A program made the translations under genes and the position numbers. Of a stretch of 64,000 nt of DNA, positions 63,081-64,000 are shown piece by piece (position 1 is the first letter of the stretch; each line of letters opens with the position of its first letter). The stretch is taken from contig JAPWDM010000017.1 in the NCBI GenBank assembly GCA_035578155.1, positions 3,186,001 to 3,250,000 on the forward strand, read 5' to 3'. This stretch comes from Brachynemurus nebulosus. Taxonomy: Eukaryota > Arthropoda > Insecta > Neuroptera > Myrmeleontidae. The notes under the pieces were generated by a model that was not told the DNA's origin, did no database searches, and worked only from the letters and a program-made list of their open reading frames with translations.

Positions 63081-63884
63081 CCCATTTTTACATCGGAATT
63101 CAATGGTATTGTTAAATGTGTTTAAAATGCTTTATATTTATACTATAAGACAAGTAAGCGAATAGTCAATTTAAAAATTTAAAAAAAATGAACTTACTTT
63201 TATAGCAAATGCAATACATACATATTAAGTAATTTAAAAATGTTATCAACGTTAATGTTTATTTATAAAGTAGGAATTTTGGATTTTTATTTATAAAATA
63301 GAAATTTTGGATTGGAAAGAAAAAATTTTTTCATAATGGCCTCCCAGTTTACTATTTAATGTCCTTTCTTAATTTTTAAAACTAAAACACAAAGGCAATT
63401 GGCGGATAAGCATGGGTAGGAATGCCCTCGTACGAATTGTGTAGGCTTTTTTCCTGCTAACTGCTATCGGCACCAAATTGAAATTTACTGCGCTTCAGCC
63501 CTTAAAAACTTAAAACCTTTTTTAAAGCCCCGATTAGCCGGACACTCATCATCAGTTTTGAGATCACCAAAATGACAAATCGCTTGTAGACTTTCAATCG
63601 CATTTCGCTTCAATTCCAATTCAATTTCGAAGATGAAGGGAAAAATTCGACTTTCGTGATGGAGCCCCGCTCTGCCGTGTCACACTAATCTCGTGTATCT
63701 CAAAAATGATAGTTTGGAGAAAATTTAACTTGAATAAAATATCAGATGATCTTAATTATCTTAGATATTATTTAATATCTGAGATAATTGATTTTTATTA
63801 TTCGTTGTTGATTCAACGTTGCACCATTGATTTAATAACGTATAAATATACCCTTTGAAAATATAAGAAATAGGGTATGTGATA
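63081..63884. other. AT-rich stretch, no gene seen
   Basis: Nothing supported. Confidence 0.45.
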
Positions 63885-64000
63885 GAGATGTCGATTTTAA
63901 ATCGATTAATCGAAGATCGATAAATCGAAGCTTAAAAAATCGATTTTTTTTCGATTTTTTTCATTTGAATCGATTATTAAAAGTAAGAGATCGACAACCG
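63885..64000 (+). repeat. ATCGATT-rich element, cut by window end
   Basis: AGATGTCGATTTTAAATCGA begins a run of ATCGAT/TCGATT words to the window edge. This pattern is common in the subterminal parts of hAT-like MITEs; the other end is outside the window. Confidence 0.4.

Overview
This is a eukaryotic, AT-rich, intron-scale stretch of an arthropod genome. The abundance of short inverted-repeat elements, I-like and Dong/R4-like non-LTR retrotransposons, long (TA)n and (TAA)n arrays and frequent 'GTACCTA' words suggests an insect, perhaps a hemipteran such as an aphid; this is inference, not proof. I found no host protein-coding gene, rRNA or tRNA. Essentially every supported feature is a transposable element, a relic of one, or a simple repeat.

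Layout. 1-530 is the 3' end of a non-LTR element (here LINE-A) running off the window start. 575-6250 holds decayed reverse transcriptase pieces, a ~3 kb inverted-repeat element and small DNA-transposon derivatives inside it. 6500-9085 has a Helitron-like repeat and a clean hAT MITE with an 8-bp target duplication. 9328-12762 is a three-level nest: a hAT-like shell, a long inverted-repeat element, and a Harbinger-like core with the start of a transposase. 12.8-30 kb is AT-rich DNA with MITEs, (TA)n arrays and two copies of a TA-flanked family (20031-23421 and 27190-28475). 30655-34985 is a 4.3 kb giant inverted repeat. 38400-41200 is a reverse transcriptase pseudogene split by a TA-flanked DNA transposon carrying a transposase-type C-terminus.

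The core is 43.1-54.0 kb, all on the minus strand. A nearly full-length LINE-A (about 44126-51761) has a zinc-knuckle ORF1 and an endonuclease-RT-RNase H ORF2. It sits in a (TAA)n tract between a 3' tail and a 5' portion of Dong/R4-like elements. ORF2 is broken inside the endonuclease GDFN motif by a 452-bp inverted, partly duplicated piece of its own ORF1, flanked by 13-bp direct repeats. At its 5' border sits a 1.63 kb ORF-less relative (LINE-A-NA, 51776-53408) with a 14-bp target duplication. The LINE-A UTRs are trains of RNA hairpins that keep pairing between copies through compensatory changes, and one hairpin loop is flipped in one copy.

54-64 kb contains a piggyBac-type TTAA MITE with its pre-insertion site recoverable from a second repeat copy in this window, a second TTAA MITE family with two copies, an inverted-repeat element with a Cys-rich coding relic that was invaded by a 5'-truncated I-like LINE (LINE-B), and further simple repeats.
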